A stretch of DNA of 25,730 nt from positions 1-25,730 of the forward strand of contig JAOZSP010000005.1 of NCBI GenBank assembly GCA_029939615.1. The letters run 5' to 3'. The notes beneath the pieces were generated by a model, which saw only the letters and a list, made by a program, of their open reading frames with translations, was not told where the DNA came from and did not search any database. Within the stretch, counting starts at the first letter, position 1, and each line of letters opens with the position of its first letter. Shown here piece after piece: positions 16,719 to 23,805 of this stretch. A program made the translations under genes and the position numbers. Origin of the DNA: Candidatus Izemoplasma sp. (GTDB taxonomy: Bacteria; Bacillota_I; Bacilli_A; Izemoplasmatales; Izemoplasmataceae).

Positions 16719-17645
16719 ATGAAAAAAATATGGTTAATAGTAGTAGTAGCAATAATTCTTGTAGGTTTAACAGCGTGCAATTCTACTGAGGAAACATGGG
16801 ATAGTTCAAGCAATATTACAGTATATACAAGAGACACTTCTAGTGGAACACGGGCTGGATTTATGAGTGGAATAGGATTTAATGAAGCTAAAGAAGATGA
16901 TAGTTTACTTGTGAATGGATTTGTGATTAAGGATAATACAGGAATTTTGACTTCAATGGAAATAGATGAATACGGAATTGGATTTATATCATTAGCAAGT
17001 TTAAATAATACAGTTAAAGGGTTAAATTATGAGGGTGTAGAACCAACAATCGCAAATGTGATAAACAATACATATGGATTAAAAAGACCGTTCAATTACG
17101 TAATTAGATCATTAGATGATTTTGAAAATGAGACAGAAAAAGGAATTACATTAGCCTTTATTGCTTTTTTAGGAACAACTGATGGACTAGATATTATTAT
17201 GAATAAAGGGGCAATCCCTCTTGATAGCACACAGACATGGGACGACATTAAGAATGAGTATGCTGTATGTAACCAAGATAATAGCAATACAACAATCAAA
17301 ATTGGTGGATCAGATTCAATTGAGAAAATCGCTTTAGCACTGACAGAAGCTTTTGCACCAAAATGTGGCGACTTCATTCCTGAGCATGATCATACGGGTT
17401 CAAGTGACGGTTTCAAAAGAACACAAGGATCTGAAAAAGATAGCGATAACTATAAACATATTGGATTTGCATCAAGACCATTTAAAGATAGTGAGCAAGG
17501 GAGTGTTGACACTCAAGGACAGTTAGCATGGGACGCTATTGTAGTAATAGTTCATTTGAGTAATCAACTTAATAATGTATCAGCGGAAGAGTTAAAGAAA
17601 ATTTACAATGGTGAATTTCTTATCTGGAATGATGTTTTAGATTAA
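16719..17645 (+). CDS. pstS: Phosphate-binding lipoprotein PstS, apparently circularly permuted
   Basis: Surface phosphate receptor of the Pst importer. Lipobox LTAC (Cys20). The order of the PstS motifs is reversed: the segment normally in the second half (ITVYTRDTSSGTRAGF at 33-48, IGFISLASL at 88-96, EPTIANVINNTYGLKRPF) comes first, and the segment normally at the start (IKIGGSDSIEKIALALTEAF at 193-212, GSSDG 227-231, GFASRPF 249-255, AWDAIVVIVHLSNQLNNVSAEELKKIYNGE) comes last, ending at LIWNDVLD, where ordinary PstS continues into its RxxSSGT segment. All phosphate-contact motifs are thus present in swapped order. Length 308 aa is normal. AGGAGG at 16708-16713 fixes the start. First gene of pstSCAB-phoU under the Pho box. 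Confidence 0.87.
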   Translation: MKKIWLIVVVAIILVGLTACNSTEETWDSSSNITVYTRDTSSGTRAGFMSGIGFNEAKEDDSLLVNGFVIKDNTGILTSMEIDEYGIGFISLASLNNTVKGLNYEGVEPTIANVINNTYGLKRPFNYVIRSLDDFENETEKGITLAFIAFLGTTDGLDIIMNKGAIPLDSTQTWDDIKNEYAVCNQDNSNTTIKIGGSDSIEKIALALTEAFAPKCGDFIPEHDHTGSSDGFKRTQGSEKDSDNYKHIGFASRPFKDSEQGSVDTQGQLAWDAIVVIVHLSNQLNNVSAEELKKIYNGEFLIWNDVLD

Positions 17646-17671
17646 TATAATAGATTTAAGGAGACAATAAT

Positions 17672-18634
17672 ATGGAATTATTAAAGAAGAATCCATTTAG
17701 AGATAAGTTTAATAGTAAAAAGGAAGCGATTGATTATTTTGTTAGAACCTTTTTCATGATATCTGCGATAATATCTTCTTCTTTTATCATTATTATTGTT
17801 GTTTTTATTGCAAAAGAAGGAATAAAACCCTTTATAACAGATAATAATGGGATTGGAAGTGTGAATCTATTTAGCTTTATTACAGGAAAAGTATGGTTAG
17901 AAGGAACAGCTTTTTTATCAAATCTGTATGGAGTAGGATTTATAATAATAAACACACTTTATATATCCTTTTTTGCTTTGTTAATATCTATGCCTATAGG
18001 TGTTCTAACGGCTTTATTTATAGCGAAAATAGCACCTAAAAAGATAGCTGAATTCTTAAGAACTGTAGTAGAATTATTGGCAGCGATTCCATCAATAGTA
18101 TATGGTCTATTTGGTAGTGGGATAATATTAGTTTTTGTTTATAATTTTGCTAAGATATTTGGAATACAGTCAAAAGGCGGAAATTCCGTGTTGGCAACTG
18201 TCTTAGTTTTAGCACTAATGATTCTACCAACGATAACAGCTCTTTCAGAAGTTGCAATTAGAAGTGTTAGAAGTGAAATAGAGCATGGTTCTTTAGCGTT
18301 AGGAGCAACAAAAACACAAACAAATTTCAAGATAGTATTACTATCGGCGAAATCAGGAATATTCACCGCAGCGATTTTAGGAGTAGGTAGAGCTTTAGGT
18401 GAAGCAACTGCGGTTAGTTTAGTTGCTGGGAACGCAAGAAGTGGACCATCATTTGGATTTTTTGAAACTACGAGTACTTTAACTTCTACTATGCTTCAAG
18501 GGCTCAAAGAAACAGTTGGAATAGATTATGATATAAGGTTTAGTGTTGGATTAGTTTTAATGGTAGTTATATTATTAACTAACTTGATGTTGAATTTCGC
18601 TAAAAAGAGAGTTGGTAATATAAATGTCAAATAA
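17672..18634 (+). CDS. pstC: Phosphate ABC transporter permease PstC
   Basis: Membrane subunit of the high-affinity phosphate importer. The first membrane segment is at about 26-47, with several more from about 90 onward. The EAA-type loop LALGATKTQTNFKIVLLSAKSGI is around 208-230, followed by ILGVGRALGEATAVSLVAGN (235-254), a hallmark of PstC/PstA. At 320 aa the length is ordinary. AAGGAG at 17658-17663 supports the start, 26 bases after pstS. The last 11 bases overlap pstA. Confidence 0.93.
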   Translation: MELLKKNPFRDKFNSKKEAIDYFVRTFFMISAIISSSFIIIIVVFIAKEGIKPFITDNNGIGSVNLFSFITGKVWLEGTAFLSNLYGVGFIIINTLYISFFALLISMPIGVLTALFIAKIAPKKIAEFLRTVVELLAAIPSIVYGLFGSGIILVFVYNFAKIFGIQSKGGNSVLATVLVLALMILPTITALSEVAIRSVRSEIEHGSLALGATKTQTNFKIVLLSAKSGIFTAAILGVGRALGEATAVSLVAGNARSGPSFGFFETTSTLTSTMLQGLKETVGIDYDIRFSVGLVLMVVILLTNLMLNFAKKRVGNINVK

Positions 18635-19823
18635 AAGAATAAGAATTGATAGGTTTTATCAATTTATGACATATAGTGCAGCTTCAATCGCAGTAATCAT
18701 ATTATCAATGATAATAATTTTTGTAATTTCTAACGGATCAGGATTGTTGAATTTTGGATTGGTAGTAAATGATTACCATGCTAAGTTTTATAATGGTGGA
18801 ATAGATAATAATATAACATTTTCTCAAACAGAAAGACCTGAGTCATTAACATCGGAGATATACTACTCTGAAAAGTGGGGAATTGGCCTAATAGAAGAAG
18901 AAAATCGAGAAGGAAATACAATTATTTCTGTTGAATATATTGATATAGATTCACCACTTAGAAATATGAGAGATAAAAATAATGATAATAATAGTCTATC
19001 ATTATCTGAGGGGAGCATCGTTTCATCAATCAAATTTTACGATAAAAATTCGGCTTTAACAATTCATGGAGCTGAACATATGATAAACGAACTTGATACA
19101 TCTGATGACTTTAGAGAAATAGTTTACTCATCACTTGGAGGTGGAGTTAGAGGATCAATTATTACAACTTTATATATAATTGGCCTGACACTATTGATTG
19201 CACTACCAATTGGAATCTTCACAGCAATATATATAAATGAATTTGCAAAAAAGAACAGAGTAACATCGCTTATAAGAAGCATGATTGAGGTGCTAACCGG
19301 GGTTCCAAGCATCATTTTTGGACTAATGGGATTAGCAGTGTTTGTTCCTTTAACGGTAAAATATACTCAAGCGGATAGTGCAAACTTATTATCTGGAAGT
19401 TTAACACTAGCAGTAATTTTACTACCAATAATCATAAGATCAACAGAAGAATCTTTAAAAGTGGTTCCAGATGATTTTAGAACCGCATCTTTAGCTCTTG
19501 GTGCTAATCATACTCAAACAACATTTAAAGTGGTTCTTCCATCAGCCTTACCAGGAATAATGACAGCAACTTTATTAGCAATAGGAAGAATTATTGGTGA
19601 ATCGGCAGCTTTAATTTTTGCAATTGGAACAGCTATTAAAGATGATATATCAATATTCGGGAAATCAACAACCTTATCAGTTCATATATGGTCATTAATG
19701 ACAGACGAACCAGCTAATATCGAACTAGCAAGTACAATTGCAATAATAATCCTTATTATTGTGCTAGTACTAAATCTTATAGTAAAACTAATCGCAAAAA
19801 GATTTACTAAAAACTTCGGATAA
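18624..19823 (+). CDS. pstA: Phosphate ABC transporter permease PstA with large extracytoplasmic insert
   Basis: Second membrane subunit of the Pst importer. The core matches the family: SSLGGGVRGSIITTLYIIGL (169-188), EVLTGVPSIIFGL (222-234), the EAA loop ASLALGANHTQTTFKVVLP (288-306) and LAIGRIIGESAALIFAIGTA (318-337). It is 399 aa, about 100 more than usual. The extra length lies between the first membrane helix (about 17-37) and the core, at about 41-168, and is polar and charged with no membrane segment, so it should face outward beside PstS. The start overlaps the end of pstC by 11 bases, with only a weak ribosome site, which suggests translational coupling. Confidence 0.92.
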   Translation: MSNKRIRIDRFYQFMTYSAASIAVIILSMIIIFVISNGSGLLNFGLVVNDYHAKFYNGGIDNNITFSQTERPESLTSEIYYSEKWGIGLIEEENREGNTIISVEYIDIDSPLRNMRDKNNDNNSLSLSEGSIVSSIKFYDKNSALTIHGAEHMINELDTSDDFREIVYSSLGGGVRGSIITTLYIIGLTLLIALPIGIFTAIYINEFAKKNRVTSLIRSMIEVLTGVPSIIFGLMGLAVFVPLTVKYTQADSANLLSGSLTLAVILLPIIIRSTEESLKVVPDDFRTASLALGANHTQTTFKVVLPSALPGIMTATLLAIGRIIGESAALIFAIGTAIKDDISIFGKSTTLSVHIWSLMTDEPANIELASTIAIIILIIVLVLNLIVKLIAKRFTKNFG

Positions 19824-19837
19824 AGGAGCCTAATAAA

Positions 19838-20596
19838 ATGGAAAACACAGTATTCACAATAAACAATTTAAATCTATATTATGATCAATTCCAAGCATTA
19901 TACGGGATTGATATGAAAATAAAAAGAAATGAAGTTACGGCGTTAATAGGACCATCCGGATGTGGCAAATCAACATTTTTACGATGTTTGAATAGAATGA
20001 ACGACCTTATTGAGGGATGTAATATAACAGGAGAAGTCAAATTTAATGAAAAAGATGTATATATGAATTCCTATGATGTTATCAATTTGCGAACAAAAGT
20101 AGGCATGGTATTTCAAAAACCAAATCCTTTCCCAATGAGTATTTATGATAATATTGCCTATGGTCCGAGGTGTCAAGGAATTAAAGATAAGAAGGTTCTT
20201 GATGACATCGTAAAAAAATCTCTTACTAAAGCAGCTTTATATGACGAGGTACAAGATAGAATTAAAGGGAGTGCAATGAGCCTATCAGGAGGACAACAAC
20301 AACGACTATGCATTGCTAGAGCAATAGCAATGGAACCTGAAGTAATCTTAATGGATGAACCAACAAGTGCATTAGACCCAATAGCTACATTAAAAATAGA
20401 AGAACTAATAAATGATTTGAAGAAAAACTATACAATAATAATAGTAACTCATTCAATGCAACAAGCAGCTAGAATTAGCGATAAAACAGCGTTTTTCTTA
20501 ATGGGAGTGTTAATTGAAAATGATAGTACTAATAAGATATTTACACAACCCAAAAATAAGAAAACAGAAGACTATATAACCGGAAGGTTTGGATAG
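19838..20596 (+). CDS. pstB: Phosphate ABC transporter ATPase PstB
   Basis: Cytoplasmic ATPase of the Pst importer, 252 aa as usual. Walker A GPSGCGKST (38-46), the PstB-typical Q-loop segment VFQKPNPFPMSIYDNIAYGP (91-110), signature LSGGQQQ (149-155), Walker B VILMDEP (169-175), D-loop SALDP and H-loop His205 (VTHSMQQA). AAGGAG at 19823-19828, which overlaps the pstA stop, supports the start. Very high conservation makes this the firmest call in the pst cluster. Confidence 0.97.
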   Translation: MENTVFTINNLNLYYDQFQALYGIDMKIKRNEVTALIGPSGCGKSTFLRCLNRMNDLIEGCNITGEVKFNEKDVYMNSYDVINLRTKVGMVFQKPNPFPMSIYDNIAYGPRCQGIKDKKVLDDIVKKSLTKAALYDEVQDRIKGSAMSLSGGQQQRLCIARAIAMEPEVILMDEPTSALDPIATLKIEELINDLKKNYTIIIVTHSMQQAARISDKTAFFLMGVLIENDSTNKIFTQPKNKKTEDYITGRFG

Positions 20597-20605
20597 GAGA
20601 AAAAT

Positions 20606-21265
20606 ATGACAGCAAATAGAAGACATTTTGTTGAAGAATTAAACAATTTAAACTACAAAGTATTAGAAATGGGAGAGGAAACACTCAAAAGTTATGTTCG
20701 ATTAATATTAGTATGTAAAACAAAAGACTTAGACCTTGCCGAGCAAATAATGGAACAAGATAAGCTAATAAATGAATTAGAAGTATCAATAAATGTTGAT
20801 GCATATCTATTAATAGCAAAACAATGCCCTGTAGCAAGTGACCTAAGAAGAATTATTACAGCTCTTAAAATTTCGAACGAATTAGAAAGAATTGCTGATT
20901 ATACAGTGAATATTGCCAAATATATGATTGCAACAAAAAATAATAACGATCAATTTCTAGAAAATATTACTTCACTTTCTACTATTTTTATGGACATGTT
21001 AAAAAGAATTATGGAAGCATTTGAAAAAGAAGATGTTAAATTAGCCTTAGAAGTGAATAGTGCAGACGAGATACTTGATAAAGAGTACAAGAAAACAGTT
21101 AAAAATCTAATAAAAACTGCTAAAACATCTTCAGATGAAGAAATTGAGGAAGCAATGAGAGTATTAATCGTATTAAAACAAATAGAACGAGCAGGGGATC
21201 ATGTTACCAATATTGCTGAAAATATAGTATATCTTGTAAATGGAAAACGAGTTGAATTAAATTAA
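20606..21265 (+). CDS. phoU: Phosphate signalling protein PhoU
   Basis: Cytoplasmic all-helical regulator that links Pst transport to the PhoR kinase and dampens phosphate uptake. Two PhoU repeats are visible, each with its metal-cluster motif: NELERIADYTVNIA (91-104) and KQIERAGDHVTNIAENI (191-207). The length, 219 aa, is standard. AGGAG at 20595-20599 overlaps the pstB stop codon. Last gene of the Pho-box operon; no clear terminator follows before phoR, so read-through into phoR is possible. Confidence 0.95.
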   Translation: MTANRRHFVEELNNLNYKVLEMGEETLKSYVRLILVCKTKDLDLAEQIMEQDKLINELEVSINVDAYLLIAKQCPVASDLRRIITALKISNELERIADYTVNIAKYMIATKNNNDQFLENITSLSTIFMDMLKRIMEAFEKEDVKLALEVNSADEILDKEYKKTVKNLIKTAKTSSDEEIEEAMRVLIVLKQIERAGDHVTNIAENIVYLVNGKRVELN

Positions 21266-21276
21266 TTGCAAAAGTT

Positions 21277-21285
21277 TGGTATAAT
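21277..21285 (+). promoter_or_regulatory. Extended -10 promoter of phoR
   Basis: TGGTATAAT, a perfect TGnTATAAT element, lies just after the phoU stop and about 22 bases before the phoR ATG. TTGAAT at 21252-21257 is 22 bases away and too far to act as a normal -35. It would give phoR transcription independent of the Pho box. Confidence 0.6.
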
Positions 21286-21307
21286 AGATGTGTTAGGTGG
21301 TGGATTT

Positions 21308-22537
21308 ATGAAATTTAATAAAGAGTATTTTTCAATTGCTATTGCATATTTAATTGTTGTTTTATATGTTATTATAGACAACAATCCTTTAGTTACATCG
21401 TTTTTAGTTGTTTCTCTTCTCCTATATCATTGGGTAGTATATTCACAATTAACTCAAAAACTATCATCAGATAAGGAAATCTCTGTTTCAAAATTACAAC
21501 ACAGATTAGCAAAAACAAAAAAAGAACAACAAGAATCCTATAAGAGATTTACCTTGTTATCACAATCATTTGGAAGCGGATTATTAATGATTGATGAAGA
21601 AGGAATAATAAAAGTAGCAAACAAAGATATAAAGAAGTATTTTAATCGTGATTTTAGTAATCTTGATTATCAAAAAATCACTGATTTAAAAGGACTATAT
21701 AATTTTGTTAATCAAGCATACTTGCTTGAGACTAGTATTCGTAATCAAATTGAGTATAATAATCATTTCTATGATTTAATTAGTACCCCTCTTTTAAAAG
21801 ACAAGGAATTTAAAGGGGCGTTAATTCTGGTTCATGATATTACATTGATTAAGAACGCTGAAAAGTATCAAAAGCAATTTACAGCAGATGTTTCTCACGA
21901 ATTAAGGACACCGTTATCTGCAATCAAAGGTTTTAGCGAAATACTTTCTCGTGATGAAAATATTAGTGAAAAAGAAAGGCGAGAATTTATTGAATTGATA
22001 AAAAAAGAATCTGGAAGAATGGAAGTAATCTTAAACGACTTACTAATCATTTCTAAAATGGATAGATTGGATTATGAACTCAACTTAATAAGTGCGGATA
22101 TTACACTAGTTATTGAAGAATGCATTAGTATTCTTAAGAAACAAATTAAAGACAAAGGTCTTAAATATAGTATTGAAACGGAAAGTGCTATTTTAGAAAT
22201 TGATAAAATCAGGATGATACAGGTATTACTTAATATTTTAAAAAATGCAATTAACTACACAGATAAAGGAAGTATTGATATTAAGGGATTTTATAAAGAT
22301 AATGAGTATATAATAACAATTACTGATAGTGGAATAGGTATAAAAGAAGAGAATTATGAAAAAATATTTAAGCGTTTTTACCGTATTGATAAAGTAAGGA
22401 GTAGAGATTCAGGTGGTAGTGGACTTGGACTAAGTATTTCAAAGAATGTTATTCTAAAGCATAGAGGGAAAATTCAAGTGTCTTCAAAAATAAATGAGGG
22501 TACAACATTTACAATAAGATTACCAAGAAAAAAATAA
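21308..22537 (+). CDS. phoR: Sensor histidine kinase PhoR-like
   Basis: Membrane histidine kinase, probable partner of PhoP. From ATG 21308 (409 aa): two closely spaced membrane helices (about 6-24 and 28-46) with almost no extracellular loop, a PAS-like domain (about 85-180), HisKA with FTADVSHELRTPLSAIKGF and phospho-acceptor His197, N-box Asn313, G1 DSGIGI (340-345) and G2 GGSGLGLSI (369-377). A TTG codon at 21266 opens the frame earlier, but TAGGTGG at 21294-21300 and the promoter at 21277-21285 place the start at 21308. Lacking an outer sensor domain, it probably reads phosphate through PhoU and Pst. The pst-phoU genes separate it from phoP. The pairing with PhoP is inferred from context. 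Confidence 0.88.
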   Translation: MKFNKEYFSIAIAYLIVVLYVIIDNNPLVTSFLVVSLLLYHWVVYSQLTQKLSSDKEISVSKLQHRLAKTKKEQQESYKRFTLLSQSFGSGLLMIDEEGIIKVANKDIKKYFNRDFSNLDYQKITDLKGLYNFVNQAYLLETSIRNQIEYNNHFYDLISTPLLKDKEFKGALILVHDITLIKNAEKYQKQFTADVSHELRTPLSAIKGFSEILSRDENISEKERREFIELIKKESGRMEVILNDLLIISKMDRLDYELNLISADITLVIEECISILKKQIKDKGLKYSIETESAILEIDKIRMIQVLLNILKNAINYTDKGSIDIKGFYKDNEYIITITDSGIGIKEENYEKIFKRFYRIDKVRSRDSGGSGLGLSISKNVILKHRGKIQVSSKINEGTTFTIRLPRKK

Positions 22538-22560
22538 AAGGTTTATCCTTTTATTTTTTT
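22528..22560 (+). terminator. Rho-independent terminator overlapping the phoR stop
   Basis: An A-rich arm ending in AAAAGG (to 22541) pairs with CCTTTTATTTTTT (from 22547) around a TTTAT loop. The stem is mostly A-T with two G-C pairs, and the phoR TAA lies within it. Its mirror symmetry would also allow function on the other strand. Confidence 0.75.
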
Positions 22561-22561
22561 C

Positions 22562-22590
22562 TTGCATAGAATGAGAACATAATATATAAT
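22562..22590 (+). promoter_or_regulatory. Candidate upstream promoter of the DUF1934-rpoE pair
   Basis: TTGCAT (22562-22567) and TATAAT (22585-22590) are separated by exactly 17 bases. It would give a leader of about 60 bases and act in tandem with the second promoter at 22627-22635. Confidence 0.55.
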
Positions 22591-22626
22591 AATATAGCAT
22601 AATTTATTTTAACTAGACCACTATTG

Positions 22627-22635
22627 TGCTATAAT
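22627..22635 (+). promoter_or_regulatory. Extended -10 promoter directly before the DUF1934-like gene
   Basis: TGCTATAAT is a perfect extended -10. Transcription would begin near 22642, after the GTG at 22638, which excludes that GTG as the start codon for transcripts from here and supports ATG 22656. Confidence 0.6.
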
Positions 22636-22655
22636 ATGTGTGGTTTGGTGATAAT

Positions 22656-23030
22656 ATGAAAAAATTAAATATATCTTTTAAGATTACTTCTCTAGATAGT
22701 TCTGTAGAATACAATGTCTTAGGAGAATATAAAAACAAACGAATAAAGTTTATTGATCCAGAACAAAATACTAACTATATAATTTTCCACAATGATACCA
22801 TTGAGTATTATAAAAAAGGTAACGTTGATATGAAATACATTTTCAGTGAAAACCTTAAAACAAAGGGGTTATATAGTGTATCAGGAAATAAATTTGTGTT
22901 TGAGATTGAAACAAAAGAATTATTCAAAAGTTCTAACAACCTGTATATAAAGTATTTCTTATATCAAGATGAGGAACTTATTAACGAAACAGAGTTAACT
23001 ATAGAATATCTTATTCTTAAGGAGGAATAG
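22656..23030 (+). CDS. Small beta-barrel protein, DUF1934 (YwiB)-like
   Basis: A 124-residue soluble protein with no signal peptide or membrane segment, rich in alternating polar/hydrophobic strands (FKITSLDSSVEYNVLGEY, NYIIFHNDTIEYYKKG). This pattern and the gene context (before rpoE and pyrG in low-GC Firmicutes) suggest the DUF1934/YwiB calycin-like family, but I recognise no strong motif, so the family call is tentative and no function is assigned. The frame can begin at GTG 22638, yet GGTGA at 22647-22651 and the promoter position favour ATG 22656. The AAGGAGG of rpoE (23020-23026) lies within its last codons. Confidence 0.65.
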   Translation: MKKLNISFKITSLDSSVEYNVLGEYKNKRIKFIDPEQNTNYIIFHNDTIEYYKKGNVDMKYIFSENLKTKGLYSVSGNKFVFEIETKELFKSSNNLYIKYFLYQDEELINETELTIEYLILKEE

Positions 23031-23031
23031 T

Positions 23032-23688
23032 ATGCCTAACAAAATGTCTTTGATTGATGCAGCTGTAGTTGTATTACAAAAAGAGAAAAAACCATGTGAC
23101 TTATACAAGTTATTTGATATTGTTACTGCACAAAAGGGATTTAGTAATGATCAAAAAAGTGAAGCGATAACTAAATTTTATACAGATTTAACAACATCTG
23201 CAAAATTTATCTACGCTGGTGATAATACATGGGATTTAAAAGCAAATCAGAAGATAGAATTGTGGGAAAAAGATGGTTCTTTCTATAAAGAGTATACTGT
23301 TGTTACTCTACCAGAAGATTATAAAGAAGCATCTAAATCAACAAAAACAAAAACAAAAGCAAAACCAAAAGCAAAAGCAAAAGCAGAAGCAAAACCAGTA
23401 GTTGAAGCTGTAATTGATACTGTAGTTGAAGTAGTAGTTGAGCCAGTAGTTGAGCCAGTAGTTGAGCCAGTAGTTGAGCCAGTAGTTGAGGCGGTAGTTG
23501 AACCTCCAGTTGAAGAAAAAACCAAAAAGAAAAAAGGAACAAAAAAAGGCAAAGAAACTGCAACAGCAACTGTTCATGAAGGCGCAGTTGAAACTTATGA
23601 AGAAGAAGTATTCGAAGAGTATGAGGATTTTGATGAAGATAAATATAATGAATATATGGATACTTACGAAGATCAATATGACGATTAA
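23032..23688 (+). CDS. rpoE: DNA-directed RNA polymerase delta subunit RpoE
   Basis: Accessory subunit of Firmicute RNA polymerase that promotes recycling and shifts promoter sensitivity. The N-terminal HARE-type winged helix (about 5-90) has SLIDAAVVVLQKEKKPCDLYKLFDIV and ends in TWDLKANQKIELWEKDG. The C-terminal acidic disordered tail is at 187-218. Unusual here is the linker: a Lys/Ala-rich stretch (101-122), then VVEP-type tandem repeats (about 131-158), then a second Lys-rich stretch (163-175). Total length 218 aa exceeds the typical 170-190. AAGGAGG at 23020-23026 fixes the start. Position immediately before pyrG matches the usual Firmicute order. Confidence 0.9.
   Translation: MPNKMSLIDAAVVVLQKEKKPCDLYKLFDIVTAQKGFSNDQKSEAITKFYTDLTTSAKFIYAGDNTWDLKANQKIELWEKDGSFYKEYTVVTLPEDYKEASKSTKTKTKAKPKAKAKAEAKPVVEAVIDTVVEVVVEPVVEPVVEPVVEPVVEAVVEPPVEEKTKKKKGTKKGKETATATVHEGAVETYEEEVFEEYEDFDEDKYNEYMDTYEDQYDD
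23422..23505 (+). repeat. 12-bp tandem repeat inside rpoE (VVEP units)
   Basis: Seven 12-base units of GTAGTTGAGCCA type; the four at 23434-23481 are identical, the flanking ones vary by a few bases. The repeat is in frame and encodes Val-Val-Glu-Pro. Near-identity at DNA level suggests recent expansion and possible length variation between strains. Confidence 0.93.
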
Positions 23689-23705
23689 AAAAAACATATT
23701 TTCTA

Positions 23706-23734
23706 TTGATTTAGATTGATTGTTTTGATATAAT
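23706..23734 (+). promoter_or_regulatory. pyrG promoter
   Basis: TTGATT (23706-23711), 17-base spacer, TATAAT (23729-23734), with TGA directly before the -10 making it an extended -10 as well. The expected start is the first G of GGGC at 23741, six bases after the -10. Confidence 0.85.
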
Positions 23735-23740
23735 TTTCAC

Positions 23741-23787
23741 GGGCACATTAGTAAATAGTTCTCCTAAAAGGAGAACTATTTTTTTTT
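23741..23787 (+). promoter_or_regulatory. pyrG leader: probable CTP-sensing reiterative-transcription attenuator
   Basis: The predicted transcript starts GGGCAC and contains a strong terminator only 12 bases later: a 13-bp stem (23753-23765 with 23769-23781), AAA loop and T run to 23787. The 5' arm carries UUCUCCU, able to pair with a run of G. In Bacillus pyrG, low CTP makes polymerase stall before the C of GGGC and add extra G, and the poly-G pairs with the pyrimidine-rich arm to block termination. All elements are present here. Control by CTP is thus inferred by homology of layout. Confidence 0.85.
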
Positions 23788-23805
23788 ATTTTGAGGAGTG
23801 ATTTT

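Noticed and set aside
21266..21307. TTG start for phoR 14 codons upstream
   Set aside because: The segment overlaps the extended -10 promoter, and TAGGTGG is correctly spaced only for the ATG at 21308.
23422..23505. Tandem repeat considered as a CRISPR-like array
   Set aside because: The units are 12 bases, directly adjacent with no spacers, and in frame with rpoE.
23319..23697. Three long open frames on the minus strand opposite rpoE
   Set aside because: They arise because the 12-base repeat and the Lys/Ala/Glu-rich codons lack stops on the reverse strand. The products are low-complexity (Leu-Gln, Thr-Ser-Gly or Phe-Tyr-Asn runs), and no ribosome site or promoter supports them.
23675..23700. 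AATATG/CATATT hairpin after rpoE as a terminator
   Set aside because: It has only six A-T-rich pairs, a 14-base loop and no proper T run. The strong attenuator 50 bases further on is the more likely end for read-through from rpoE.
23791..23805. TTG start for pyrG five codons upstream
   Set aside because: It overlaps the ribosome site itself, and CTP synthases begin right at the TKxIFxTGG segment encoded from ATG 23806.
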